From Macrolepiota albuminosa (lineage: Eukaryota; Basidiomycota; Agaricomycetes; Agaricales; Agaricaceae), in assembly GCA_027475525.1 (NCBI GenBank), contig JAMWFC010000043.1, positions 124,001 to 188,000 on the forward strand: DNA of 64,000 bases, read 5' to 3'. The first letter of the stretch is position 1, and every line of letters starts with the position of its first letter. A program made the position numbers and the translations under genes. The notes under the pieces are model-generated. The model was not told the DNA's origin and made no database searches. It worked only from the letters and a program-made list of their open reading frames with translations. Shown here piece by piece: positions 22,784 through 34,937 of the stretch.

Positions 22784-24229
22784 CATGGCCCCGGATTCGT
22801 TTCAGCGGCTAGTAGCCACAGTTCCACCCGTCTTTTACGCATTGATAGTACGTTCTTCATCTGTGTCTTAATTCTCCCTTCAAAAGCGAAAATAGTAACT
22901 GATGAAATCTCTTCTACGTAGGTAGAAACTCTTCTCTTCGGTAAGTCAGAGTCAAGCTCACTGAGCTATGTTTTTTCACTGAAAGTTAATGACCAGGCGT
23001 TCACATCGTCCTCTTCGGCATCTGTGCATACCTTCTTGCAACTCGTCAGAATCAAGCTCATCCATTCGTCTTATTGTCGATCACCATCATGTTTGCTATC
23101 TCTGTTACAGACGTGGCTCTGGTGTATCGATGGGTGCTTCGGGAATATATAGCGGTGTTGAATAGTCAAATATCTGTGGATGTTGCCCTCGACCAATTTC
23201 GTCAGATAGGGTATCTATATGTGACGAACAAGCAAGTGACACTTTCTTTACTGGTTGACATTGTATTCATTATTTGATATCTGGGTATGGCAGTCTCATT
23301 GCTGATGGTCTCCTCGTAGGTGTCTCCTCAAATTTATGAACACAAAAGCCTAAAGGGTTTCCTTGCTTTTTTTCTAGATATATCGCTGTTTCAAGGTGTG
23401 GAGTAATCGGAGAATTATTCTGATCGTCGCGGGTGTACTGTTGGCGGCAGACTCAGGTATGTTCGTTCCTACTTGCCAGAAAAAAAATTCTGACTGATTG
23501 ATGAAAGTCTGGGGGTACATCGCGGTCAGATCTCTAAGTATTTCATCATTTGCCTCGACTGCTTTCACCCCGTTGTTCTTCTGGAGTGTGTTTGCTTTTA
23601 ACATTGTCATGACCCTTGCAACAGGTGAACCGTTTTGTTCCACATGTACATCACCTAGGCTTACGTACATACTCAGCTGGGCGAATCTGGTGGGTGACAC
23701 GGAAGACCTACTCCCTGCTTGACAAACGGCAGATTACAAGATATCACACTGCCATCACTATCATGTGAGCAGACAGTTTTCACGGCGGACGAAGCCGTGC
23801 CAACGTCATTTTTGACAGCTTGGAAAGTGGTGCTATCTACCCCATCACTGTACTTCTATGCAACGTCAGTCCACCCAGTAGCAAAGTATTTTTATATTTA
23901 TCATCATTTATCCGAGGATCTCACCCGTCTCAATTTAGTCCTATTTCATTTTGGCTGCAACTCGAGTTGTCGTAAGTCCAGCATTTCCGTTAATTTCTTC
24001 CTTTGGTCATATCGTTGTGAAGGGCATCATGCCTACTTTAATGATTGTTCAGGTTCAAATGGGCAAGACTGTACCTCGGACGGTGGAAAGAGAAAATATT
24101 AATACCCTCTCGTCTTTGTCCTCCAACACGTTCAGCACGACTCCTCCCAGCGCTTTCGCAGGCACGAGTCTCTCAACTTCCCGCATATCAGTCGAGCGCT
24201 TTGTAGAAGAAGTGCCCGACTCCAAATGA
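22784..24229 (+). CDS. Multi-pass membrane protein, fungal-specific, unnamed family
   Basis: ATG at 22784 gives MAPDSFQRLVATVPPVFYAL, followed by helices VETLLFGVHIVLFGICAYLL, PFVLLSITIMFAISVTDVAL, IILIVAGVLLAAD, FWSVFAFNIVMTLATG and a late helix region with VSPAFPLISSFGHIVVKG. The tail is Ser/Thr-rich and ends SVERFVEEVPDSK at 24229. Five to seven helices and six or more introns; exact internal junctions were not fixed. The layout resembles the many agaric seven-helix proteins of unknown role. The family differs from the DUF6534 gene at 6230, since the conserved LATLN block is absent. Confidence 0.65.
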
Positions 24230-25525
24230 AGCCACAACTCACACCACTCAAATAAATTTCCGTAAAATCTCTGAGAATGTTCGAGCTTGTTTCACGTCTC
24301 AACCACGAAACTCGAGGTGGTATCTTGATATCATGAGTCATGCATTGAGGATCTTGTTGTGCAAGGTTAGGTAATGCATCTATATCCTTGTTTCCTTCTG
24401 GCGAATCCACTGCGTTACAATCGTGACTTTTTCTGCTTAATGTAACTGCGCGCGAGCGTACGTCACTATGACTCCGGCCTTTTTAGCTTGAAGTCAGACA
24501 TACTGACCGTGACACTCTGCTCAGTAGTCTATATTCGTAAGGCGTTTATCTGTTAGACTTTCATATATATATATATACATATATTCCGCATGAAATAGGA
24601 GCTGTTTTTTGTCCTTTTCAACTTAATTTCCAAGCTGTTTTGACCCTGTCAAATAACATTGCATTCTTCTAACCCAAGCGTTTTCCTATAATTTAAAAGG
24701 CGACTGACATAAATACTTATTTTAAATAAAATGCACGAGAAAAAAGTTCAACGTCCGCATAGCTGTCAGAGTCAAAAAAAAAGGTCAGATGTATGCCCTA
24801 GTTCAGTTAAGCTCTCAGCTGTTCAAGGTGAATTCGACCTTGATTTCAACCTCAGACTTTACTTCGGCCTTGACCCCGGCATTTACTCTCTCATTTTCCT
24901 GGGCGGCTGTGTGACCAACGGAAGGATACATTCCCTTCCACATCATTCGAGAGGTCGAAGTTCGAGGAAGATGAGAGAATTTCCGCTTCGAATAAAAAAT
25001 GGGTGCAATATCATTTGCAATGTTTTATGTTAACAATGACAAGATGTACTTGAGTCGGATGAACAGAATTTGGAAACCGAGAGGAACGTATTGGAGGATA
25101 CAGAAAAGATGAAGGTACTCAGATGACGTATTTCCTCCATCAATACAAATTTTTTTGTGGCACCTCGTCGAGTATAATCAAAACTCCAGCCAATCTCAAA
25201 GCATTCTACTTACACGACGTTCCACCGCTTTATTAGTCCCTTCATGAAGCAGTTGCATGTCCTGGGGCATACCGGGCTGCACAAAACTTGTCATGCCCAT
25301 GATATACTTCAAAAATATCCAATCAAATTTCTTTGAAAGGCGGTGTAATGTACATAACGTAGGATTAAGCCAAGCTCTCATTTGGTGTATAAAGGATAGC
25401 GCTATCGTACCAATGTAGCCAAGAGTGTCTCCAAAAAAAAAAGAGGATCTAGGAGACTTTCACAATTACTGGACTGGTCTAAAAGCGAGAGAAGATGATA
25501 GACATACGAAAGTCACAAGGGCATA
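24230..25525. other. AT-rich stretch with one possible minus-strand exon
   Basis: Mostly no coding signal; a (TA)n run lies at about 24567-24580. On the minus strand 25381-25196 reads as a helical, plausible exon (LHRLSKKFDWIFLKYIMG, then MPQDMQLLHEGTNKAVERR) bounded by possible splice sites, but I found no partner exons and do not call a gene. Confidence 0.3.
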
Positions 25526-26724
25526 CTACGTCAGGTCAATGAAATTATCATGTTCCTCGGCTTTAACCTTCGCACTATGAGCTTCAGACTTGACCTTGAT
25601 ATGTTTATGGCGTTTCCTTTCTCTTTCCTCGAGCTGGTGAAGCTCAGCCTAAGTCAACAACAAGACCGTTAGAGATCAAAGAGTTTGATTCTGATCACTT
25701 CACCCTCAAGGCCCGAATCCTTTGAGCTACTGGAGCTTCATCATCTTCATTGTCTTTACTGAGATCAAGAACTTCATCCAATTTTCTGGCGTGTTCGGGA
25801 TTATGACTGAAAGGAATGATGCCATTTGCGTGTAGATGTGCTAATCAAAACGTTAAACTTGTTTATCTACCAATAAATCATAAATCACTCACCAAGAGGA
25901 CGATATTTAAATTCAAATGTGACAATTTTGCACAAGTCCCTTGTACTAACGCCCCTTCCTTTCACATGAGGTACAGCAGGCCCAAGCCTTAGTAAATCGG
26001 CCATGCTAGTACCTGAACACAGAAATAGAAGAAGCCCAGAGACTCACTTGCAACAGTGACCGAACCCCTTCTTTGAACGTTCGTGGATTTTCTCTGGGTC
26101 AGGGTAAGTGTACACTCGATGTGATCGTATTTTTGATGATTCAACTACTTCGCAACGCCATATATCGAGTTTGATAGTTCCAAGGTCTGGGGACACAGTG
26201 TGTAGAAATTGGTCGTCGTCTGAAGCACCAGTTATCACTTGGAAAGGATTGCTTGAGAAAGTTTACCAGTGAGCTCCAACTCTGAGAACATGAAAAGTCT
26301 CTTTGTTTCTCTCGAAGTCCTGAAGCCATCCTGAAAAATGGTATCCGTACGAGCGGGACAGCTTAAAACCTTGCCATGACCACTCATCCCGTCAACAAGT
26401 ACTTTCCCATTGCTTGGAAATGTGCGTTGAACATCTTGCCAGTGGACGGAAAAGCTCTGTCAAAGTACAAAGAACCTACAATCTCAGATAAGGAAGGTGA
26501 AGTTTGCTTTGATCTGACCTTCCCAACCTCTGAAACGATCCAACAAGTCACAAAAGAGCCATCCGGCGAGTGTTCAATGTTTGCTTTGATCTGACCTTCC
26601 CAACCTCTGAAACGATCCAACAAGTCACAAAAGAGCCATCCGGCGAGTGTTCAATGTTATAATTTGATTGTTCCACGTCACCCATTGTTATCCAGGCAGA
26701 GAAACCATTCGACTGTAAGCGCAT
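25526..26724 (-). CDS. DUF7918-domain protein
   Basis: Start MRLQSNGFSAWITM at 26724, stop at 25526 after a basic/acidic tail ending NFIDLT. The fungal DUF7918 pattern is seen: an N-terminal strand region, a block ending RLFMFSELELT, DLGTIKLDIWRCEV, VHERSKKG-like KIHERSKKGFGHCC, and VTFEFKYRPL followed by HANGIIPF. The C-terminus is a predicted coiled coil (RALRAELHQLEERERKRHK). About five short introns. A perfect 77-bp tandem duplication at 26504-26657 breaks the first exon; collapsing it would keep the frame open. Function of the family is unknown. Confidence 0.75.
26504..26657. repeat. Perfect 77-bp tandem duplication in the DUF7918 gene
   Basis: Copies begin at 26504 and 26581 and are identical. 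The unit lies in the first coding exon; its length is not a multiple of 3. Confidence 0.97.
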
Positions 26725-26975
26725 GCTGCAAGACGAGTCGCAAATAGATGCAAAGTGAACAAAGGAAACGCGTCAATTCTTCGTCGCGCGACAGTAAGAA
26801 AATGGTAAGGAAGGGATGGGATGTTGAACGGAGCGTGTATTTTGGGACGTGACTTAGGCGTGACTAAATGAAGCTGATTGACAACCGTCATCTGCACGCA
26901 TATATCGCGGAATTGTCTATTCGTTGAACGAGCGTGCACTTCGTGGTTACACTACACGATTCACACAAATAGACA

Positions 26976-27710
26976 ATGGCGGTAAGAGAGAGAAGGACGT
27001 GTGGAAGGATGGGGGCATCTGCTACTACCGCGGGCAATCAGTTCACTCTGCAACCATCCTCACTCGGACTTTCAGTGGACGGGAAATTCACTCAGTCGCC
27101 CGCCGTCCGCAAAGTTGGCACAGAACGCATGGGGGAAGGCGTCGAGATGCATGTGGCGGCCAATCTAGATGCCTCCAGGTCGACGATGGACCCAACGCTG
27201 ACATTGCTCTTCGACAGACAAAGAGCTCCTGGAGAAGGTCCCCGAGCCGTAACACCCTTGCCTCTTCTACCTAGCGTCGTCGTGCATCCTGGAGCGGGAT
27301 CTGCCCCTGCCAAAGCATTAATGCCCAACGCCAGCGCGGAGGGAGATCCGGTGGAAGGAGATTTACCCGTCAAGAATTCGTCCGGCATCTACGCCTGGCT
27401 AACCTCGTGCAGCTAAGTGCTCGCACCCGGCTAAGGAACAAAGGCCAGAAAGGAACAGTTTCGGCAGCGGAATGTGAAGTGCCTCTAACCCTGGCTGCGG
27501 TCGATACCTTGTTGCGCAACGCGGTGCCCATCACTCAGGCGGCTGCTGCAGTAACCACTCCCCTGACCCCTGCTGGTTGTCCTTGTTGTGCTCAATCAAC
27601 CCCCCGTTCGGCACCTCGTTCGAGGGAAATGTTGGATTATGCTACCCCGTCAGTTAGGCGCTTGCCTTCTGTGAACAGGGACCGAACTTGCGAGGACTCC
27701 TTCTATTGAA
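26976..27710 (+). CDS. GC-rich open frames of unknown nature, possibly transposon-derived
   Basis: A 146-codon frame (26976-27416; MAVRERRTCGRMGASATT...) overlaps a second frame (27407-27709) rich in Ala/Pro/Thr. Both have coding-like composition, but I recognise no domain and see no splice structure joining them. They lie at the border between host genes and the transposon block and may be a decayed element end. Low confidence that either is a gene. Confidence 0.25.
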
Positions 27711-27719
27711 GGATCTCCC

Positions 27720-29240
27720 GTTGACCTATGACCGCCGGGTTGGGAGGGACAGGTTGTCATGTGAGAATGGCCTCTGTGTGGGTTGGGGGTTCAGCTCCAT
27801 GGCTTAGAATGGCTTCTGTGTGGGTTGGGGGTTCAGCTCTGAACCCATGGTTCTGAATAGCTTGAAGATGAGCCTGCAAGGCTACAAATTGTGAGTTCCA
27901 GCTGAAATGCAGGACAATGAATCATGAAGCTCTCAGTCATGCATATAATTTCCGCATGAAGCTAATTAGCATGATCAAACTCAGAAACAAAAACATGAGA
28001 CTACATGGCACCGCTGCATCCGCAACACAACAACAATTGAAGTTCGAAGGCATAATACGCCAATAACAGAGGCATAGCAAGCTAAAAAAGTGGCCTGACA
28101 GCTGACAATGAAGGCAGAAATAAGTCCACCACAAAGCCCTAAAAGGCCAACAACAGAGCACAAAAGGCCAACAACAGGGTACAAAATAGCCAACAAAGCT
28201 ATATAATGCATGAGTAAGCTTCAAGCAAACAGGAAGTGCAAGACAGAGCAAAGCCATTGGATAGAACACCAAAGCAAGAGGCATAAAAAGCCACATAGAA
28301 GTCACCCTGCTCCAATGCAAGCTGGCTGTAACAGCAGAGACATCTGACCATGTCTAGAGATGTTCCTGCCATACAAATACAAGAACCTCTGGAGCTGGGC
28401 CTCCATCAACATTGCCAAGGACTCTCTCTGCCTTTGGTGTTGGGAATGATTGTGGATTAATTCAGTCGAACATTGGAAATGTGGGTAGAAGTGAAAATTC
28501 TGTTTCTTCTTTTCCCCATTTGTTAATTTTCATTGCTGAGCACTGAGTATTCTCTTGGGTGCCAATACAGAGGCTAGGGTTCCTCTTTCTACCCACATGT
28601 TGCTTGGCTGCCTCTTTACTGTGGGCCACTAATTATCTGCAGTGGATAAAGTATTTTCTCACAAGGTCAAGTGAGCATTGGAGGCTAACATGCTAGAATA
28701 CATATTTCTTGCCACCTGTCATCAAGCTACCAGAGAGTCCCTGGCTCCTGAGTTGGCCTTTATAATATTAAATGGCAAGTTGCACTTGTCTAATGCCATC
28801 TTTGACATCTCCAAGAAGAGCAAGTTGTTCATTGATGATTGGGTCTGCACTTCAACCAATCTAATTGCTACCATGCACAAACATCTGAGGGCTGACAGAG
28901 AAGTCCTTGGTCTGGGGTAGCTTGAAGTGGTGCAGATTTAAAGGAGGGCTAGGCCTGGGCCTGTTCAAACTTAGGGTTGAGTAGGGACTGGTGCCTCCTG
29001 AGCATGGAGAGTCTTAGATCTATCTGGCTCATCAATGTAGGAGAGAGTGTCCTCTGAGGTTCTGTTGCCATTGAAGACAGGAGGTTGCCTTCTGTTGTGT
29101 GTGCCCACATAATTGAAGGTGCTAGGCACTGAGTGAGCTCAAGAACAGGCTGAAAAGCCAATGATATGGGCAGCAGGTTGCTCAAAGAGATTTCTGGTTG
29201 AAATCAGAGATTGCAGGGACAGAATTCAGCTCTTTTTGCT
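27720..29240. other. AT-shifted relic sequence interrupted by Gypsy element 1
   Basis: No intact gene. It includes an imperfect 44-bp direct repeat (GAATGGCYTCTGTGTGGGTTGG at 27763 and 27807) and a short open frame at 28678-28920 (YIFLATCHQATRESLAPELA) that may be transposon debris. The sequence resumes beyond element 1 at 41218. Confidence 0.4.
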
Positions 29241-29245
29241 GTCAC

Positions 29246-29976
29246 TGTCACGACCCCTCCCCTCCGGGCCCACCCCGGGACACCCCCAGAACACCCTCCG
29301 GGACCCTCCCTCCAACCCCACAGGACACGCCCTGCCATCACGACCGCCGACACCGCCATCAGCCGTCACCAGCCCCGATCAATGATCAGATCACGCGACT
29401 TGTTCCAGCCATCGTGCATCACGCATCACGGCTCCATCCACGCCAATTGATCGCGCGCCCCACACATGCGATCCCGGTATGCAGCCCCTGCCGCTACTCA
29501 ATAACCTCCGGAACCCATCCCAGACATCCCAGAACCCTGAGACCCGGCCCCGTAGTACTTATAGCATAGTTCCCTGTTGTATTCGCCAGTCTTGATATTA
29601 CATACACTGTTACATTGCTTTACTTGGATTGTTGCGTGCCCTCTGCTTGACTGGTACGCATTGACTGGCACGCTTTTGACTGGCACGCTTGAATACTCGC
29701 GTGCTCTAAGATTGGTACGCACTTCGCGACTTTAATTTGCTAACTTGGTCTTGTCTTAGAACCTCCGGTTCACGACTCGACCCCCACCTGAACTCCCCAG
29801 CTACTTACCCACCAAAACCCCCGGACCAAATCCCCTTCCCCGGGATTCCCCTGTCCATGTCTTGAACCCCGGAGTCCTAGCCCCGGAGTTCCAGACACCT
29901 GAGTATCCGTAGGTCAAGTCCGCATTGTAAGGGCAATCGCTTTCCCGGAAGGCCCCCGACTCAGCGGAACCTGACA
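29246..29976 (+). repeat. 5' LTR of element 1
   Basis: 731 bp, TG...CA ends, preceded by GTCAC. Contains a TATA-like stretch TACTTATAGCATAG near 29555 followed by a repetitive GACTGGYACGC-rich region, as in the other family members. Confidence 0.9.
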
Positions 29977-30119
29977 TAATATCAAGACTCCCTCCTTACA
30001 CCGTTCTTGATGGCTATGTATACTCACACCTACTACCCCACAGGAACCTGACATAATATCAAGACTCCCTCCTTACACCGTTCTTGATGGCTATGTATAC
30101 TCACACCTACTACCCCACA
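29966..30119. repeat. Perfect 77-bp tandem duplication at the 5' LTR/leader junction
   Basis: Copies start at 29966 and 30043. They duplicate the last bases of the LTR, the primer-binding region and the first ATG of gag, which hinders defining the primer-binding site. Confidence 0.95.
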
Positions 30120-32829
30120 GGCTACCAGACCGACCCCTACGGGCACCCGGTACCTGAGCATTACTCTGCGCAGACCCCCCGCCCCGTCTATCCACCCCTT
30201 CCGTACGAACCCCCGTACCTCCACCGCCATTGGGCCCCCGACCCATCCCTCTACGATTTGGGGCCCTCAGCCAGCTGGGCCCCTCCGCCCAACTTAGTCA
30301 TGGCATGACCCATGGAGGTCCCCTCGTACCGGAGCATCCCCTGTGGCCTGCCGGAGACCCCACCAGTACCCAGTGGACCTCGCCCGATCCCCCCCAGCGA
30401 GGGCTCCTTTGCACCCACCCCCTACTATGGCTACCAGCGCCCCGTCCCCCAACCCCGAGAATCCTGAGGACTTCCCTACCCCGACTACTCCCCTCGTCAC
30501 TACTACCCGGCCGCCGCTCCACCCGCTCGAACCCCTCCCTCGCCAATGGGACGACGACGCCTCGAGGAGTATGAACGGCAACGGGACGAAGTACTCCGCT
30601 CCCTCAGGATTACACCGGAGGACTTCGCTCAATGGACAAGGGCGCTGCTCACGGAATTCGGGCACAACGACTTCGAAGGCACTCTGGAGGAATGGGCTCA
30701 TTGCTTGGTCGAATTTGGGGACCGCCTCACGCGAGGGGAACTCCCGGAGCAAACTATGGTAAAGTATAGGCGCAATACGATCCTCCGAGAAGAATTGCAA
30801 CAGCTGCTCGACGAAGTCCACGCATCCCCCTCCCCTCGACCCCTCAACGACCCCGCAAACCCAGGTCGCTCGATCCACATTCGACGGGAATCCCCGGAGC
30901 CGGCCCCGGCAGCCCCGACAGCCCCCGCGGACCCCACTCCGGAACAACGACAACGGGAAGAGCGACAAAACGCCTCAGCCATATTGTGGTCCCTCAACCC
31001 GACTGGGGGCCTCTTCGATCAACCCGCTGCCTGCATGGTAGGCTTGTCAACTCGCCGCAGGGCTAACTCCATTCCTAGTACCTTCGAGACCTGGGGACAG
31101 CCCCAAAGACCCCTGGAACCCCTCCCGCGAACAGACAACGCCCGACTCCAGCCCCAGCAAACCCCGGTAGACCCCGCACGGACACCCCTAGCACAGACGA
31201 CACACTGTGCTACATCGACGAGCTCACGCGTGGCAACAACGAATCCCGTCCCGCGCCCACACCCGTCCCGGTACCGCCCCCTACGTCAGCCCCGGTTCCT
31301 CCGGAACGCAACTTCCGCCGCGATCTGCCACCCCACTTCGACCTACGAAACCCCCCGCGACCCCCGATGCAAGCACGACCCTCCTGGGTTGAACGCCTCC
31401 CACGCAACCCGGCACCCAACCCAGCACCCGGCCCCCTTCCGCCCGACCCGACACCGCCGAACCCTCCCCGACCACCTCCGCCACCCCCAGCCGAACCTCA
31501 AGGACGACCTCCAGGGCCCCCACCTCCGCCACCCCCTGTGTGGAGACCCAGGCCTCCTCCCGGCAGGAACGGAGGCCCTCCAGACGGGTGGGGTCCCGCC
31601 CTTGGTGCTTTTCCTTTTCAAGGAGGGGGAGGTAATCACTACTACTACTATTACAATGCTGGCTCCCCTCCCCGCAACGCTGCCGGACCGGACGATGCTC
31701 GTGACGCCCTCGCCCGCGAAGAACAACTGGACATTCAAAAGCCCAATGCTTTCACGGGCCGGGACCTCCGAAAATGGCGTACCTTCCTCACTCAGTGTCT
31801 CAATACATTTCAGGCAAAGCCGCTCACGTTTCAGGTTGACAGCTCCCGGGTGGCCTTTGCCGCATCGTACCTCCAGGGGATCGATTTCAGGCAAAGCCGC
31901 TCACGTTTCAGGTTGACAGCTCCCGGGTGGCCTTTGCCGCATCGTACCTCCAGGGGATCGTCTTCAACCACTACACGGCCCTCATCCAGTTCGACCTCAA
32001 CAACCCGGCACTCGCTCGCTGGCAGGCTTTCGTTGACGAGTTCTCCAGGAAGTTCGGAATCTACGACACCGTGGCCGAGGCCGAGGACAACCTCTTCAAC
32101 CTCCGGATGCACTCGGAAGAACGTTTCACCACCTTTACCATACGTTTTGAGAAGGAAGCTTACGAAACAGGTTGGAACTACAGCGCCCTCCGGTACACCC
32201 TCCGCTGCGCCCTGCCACAACGCATCAAGGACGTCCTCCGACTCGCCCCAAAACAACCCTCCTACGACAGGTACAAGGCCCTCGTCATGCAGATCGACCA
32301 ACGCTACTGGGAAGACCGCAGCGAGTATCCAAATTCCCGACCCCCCTGGAACCCTAGAGGAGGACCCCCTTGGCCCTCCGGCGAAACCCCCAACCCCCAA
32401 AGTCGAAACCCCGGTCCCCCCGCGTTCCCTGGTGGTCGACCCCCGGTGAGTCGCGGCCCGCCCAATGCTAACCCCGGCAGTGGCGTTCGCCCCCAGGCCC
32501 AGCTTAACGCCGCCGTGGCCGCCCACGACCCGGGCGACGTGCCAAGTTCCGAGGAACCCCCAGGAGATCCCGAAGACTTCGACTGCAACGACGAACGGGA
32601 CGAGGAGGCCCTCCGGGCCAACCAGCTTCAAAAGAAGGGACGACCCTGGATCGAAGTCCTGACGGATGTGCAGGAACGACGGAGAAGGGAGGGTGTCTGC
32701 ATACTCTGTGGTGAGAAAGACCATTTCATCTCCGAGTGCCCCAAACGACAGGTCATGGGACGTGCCACCTGGACCTTCGAAGGGGAGGACGCCACCTACG
32801 AGTATTCGGAAAACGACCCGGCGATTTAG
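30087..32829 (+). pseudogene. Gag of element 1
   Basis: The frame from 30087 starts with a Tyr/Pro-rich segment, meets TGA at 30306 and continues in the same frame through MGRRRLEEYERQRDEVLRS (30546). The coding frame then changes between about 30960 and 31150, and a proline-rich stretch leads to a Gag core (AFTGRDLRKWRTFLTQC, then LARWQAFVDEFSRKFG, ERFTTFTIRFEKEAY). The C-terminus holds one zinc knuckle CILCGEKDHFISEC (CX2CX4HX4C, about 32697-32738). The stop is at 32827. A 77-bp duplication at 31807-31960 adds another artificial frame change. Confidence 0.8.
31807..31960. repeat. Perfect 77-bp tandem duplication in gag
   Basis: Copies start at 31807 and 31884; the duplication shifts the gag frame within the conserved core. 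Confidence 0.97.
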
Positions 32830-32941
32830 ACCCGGAAGACGCCCTAAATTGCGGAATCGACCCCGACGCCACCTACGAGTATTCGGAAAACGACCCGGCG
32901 ATTTAGACCCGGAAGACGCCCTAAATTGCGGAATCGACCCC
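32788..32941. repeat. Perfect 77-bp tandem duplication at the gag/pol boundary
   Basis: Copies start at 32788 and 32865 and duplicate the end of gag together with the start of the pol frame. Confidence 0.97.
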
Positions 32942-33000
32942 GATGTCTTCTCCGCCCTGGTCTCACACCTTCACTCTACGACACTCATACAGGACACCCT

Positions 33001-33154
33001 CACGGCCTACCTACCCTCCCACTCCTCGCACTCCCTCCTCCTCAAAACCCGCCTCACCCCCTCCGGAACCCCCCTCTCACGGCCTACCTACCCTCCCACT
33101 CCTCGCACTCCCTCCTCCTCAAAACCCGCCTCACCCCCTCCGGAACCCCCCTCA
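33001..33154. repeat. Perfect 77-bp tandem duplication just before protease domain 1
   Basis: Copies start at 33001 and 33078; the frame shifts between the two. Confidence 0.95.
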
Positions 33155-34783
33155 ACACCCTCGTTGACAGTGGCGCCACCGACAACTTCATCGATGAAGC
33201 ATGGTCTACCTTCGCCCCGGAACCCGCCCAGCGACTCCCGGTCCCGGTACGGCTCTGCCTCTTCGACGGCGACGCCTCTACGGCGGGGGACATCACTCAT
33301 TTTGTGTGTATGCCCGTTACCTTCGCCAACGGACAGACTCACACCCTCCGGATGTTGATAACCAAACTCCACCCTTCCACACCCCTGGTCCTAAGGCTCC
33401 CATGGCTCCGAGACACCAATTCCCGCATCGATTGGCGACATCTCACCCTTCGACTGACCCGGGACCCGACGCCCGACGATCAGCAACTCCCCTTCGACAT
33501 CCCCCACTCTCTGGATCCTACCCCGAAGGACGGGCCTCCTTCACCCCCCAGACTCCAGTTCCGTTCATTCCGATCCTTCGTCATCAATGCCAGGCTGGAC
33601 GGCGCCCCAGGACCAGTCTCGGCCCTCATCGACAGCGGAGCCACCGGAGTTTTCATCAGCGACGCTCTCGACCTCCCCCACGACTCCCTCGACCAGCCCC
33701 TCCGCCTGCAACGCCTCGACGGCACCCCCTCCTCCTCCGGCCCCATCCAAAGGTCTCACTTGGGACGCGTGACCCTGGACAACAACTACGAGTTCACTTC
33801 CGACTTCCTGGTCACGCGACTTCACGAATCGACCCCGATGGTGCTGGGACTACCCTGGCTGCGCGACACGAACCCTGACATCGATTGGAGGACGCTCACC
33901 ATGACCTTCCCGGGACCCAAAGACCATCCCTCGACCGCCGTGCACCTCCGGGCCCTAGAGAACGACCCGACGCCCGACATCCCCGGGACAACTGACACGC
34001 CCCCCATGCATGCACCACCCATGCCCGTCCGAGACCGCAGGGCCCCTGATCGACCCCCAAACATTTCTCGGAACAAGTACAAAGGGCCAAACTACCCCTG
34101 CCGGTCTCAGACACGCGTCACACCTGCTCCGGCCGATGCTTCCGCAACCCCAATCGACCCAAGCGCGCTTGACATTAGGATCATTGGGGCCGCCCCCTTC
34201 GCCCGCCTCATGAGGAATGGAACTCCCACGTTTCAGCTGCACACCTCGCCTTCTCTCCTGGAAGAACATCTACGAGGGGACGCTATTCTCCCAGAAAAGA
34301 AAACCGAGGAGCAAATCCTCCGAGAAGTAGTTCCCCTGGAGTATCACGAGTTCGCTGACGTATTCTCCGAAGGAGACGCCAAGGAGATCCCCCCTCACCG
34401 CCCCTATGATCACACCATCGACCTCGAGGAAGGAGCCACCCCCCCTTTCGGCAAAGTATACAATATGTCGGAGGTCGAACTCCGGGCCCTCAAGGACTAC
34501 CTCGACGAAATGCTCGGTAAGGGATTCATCTGACTCTCCGCCTCTGCTGCCGGAGCCCCAGTTCTATTCGCCAAGAAGAAGGACGGCTCGCTCTGGCTCT
34601 GCGTTGACTACCGGGGACTCAATAAGATCACCAAGAAAAACCGCTACCCGCTCCCGCTCATCGGCGATCTGGTCGATTGACTCCGCAGTGCCAAGGTTTA
34701 CACGAAAATCGACCTCCGCTCCGGTTACAACAATGTCCGCATTGCCCTGGGACACAAGTGGAAAACCGTGTTCCACACACGGT

Positions 34784-34937
34784 ATGGTCTGTTTGAGTAC
34801 CTTGTGATGCCTTTCGGAATGACTAACTCCCCCGCCACGTTCCAATACTTCATGAATGACATGGTCTGTTTGAGTACCTTGTGATGCCTTTCGGAATGAC
34901 TAACTCCCCCGCCACGTTCCAATACTTCATGAATGAC
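34784..34937. repeat. Perfect 77-bp tandem duplication in the RT domain
   Basis: Copies 34784-34860 and 34861-34937, just before the YLDD motif. Confidence 0.97.

Noticed and set aside
24560..24590. (TA)n run as a functional element.
   Set aside because: Short simple repeat with no context.
30294..30968. Long minus-strand frame opposite gag.
   Set aside because: GC-rich shadow of gag with no splice signals or domain.
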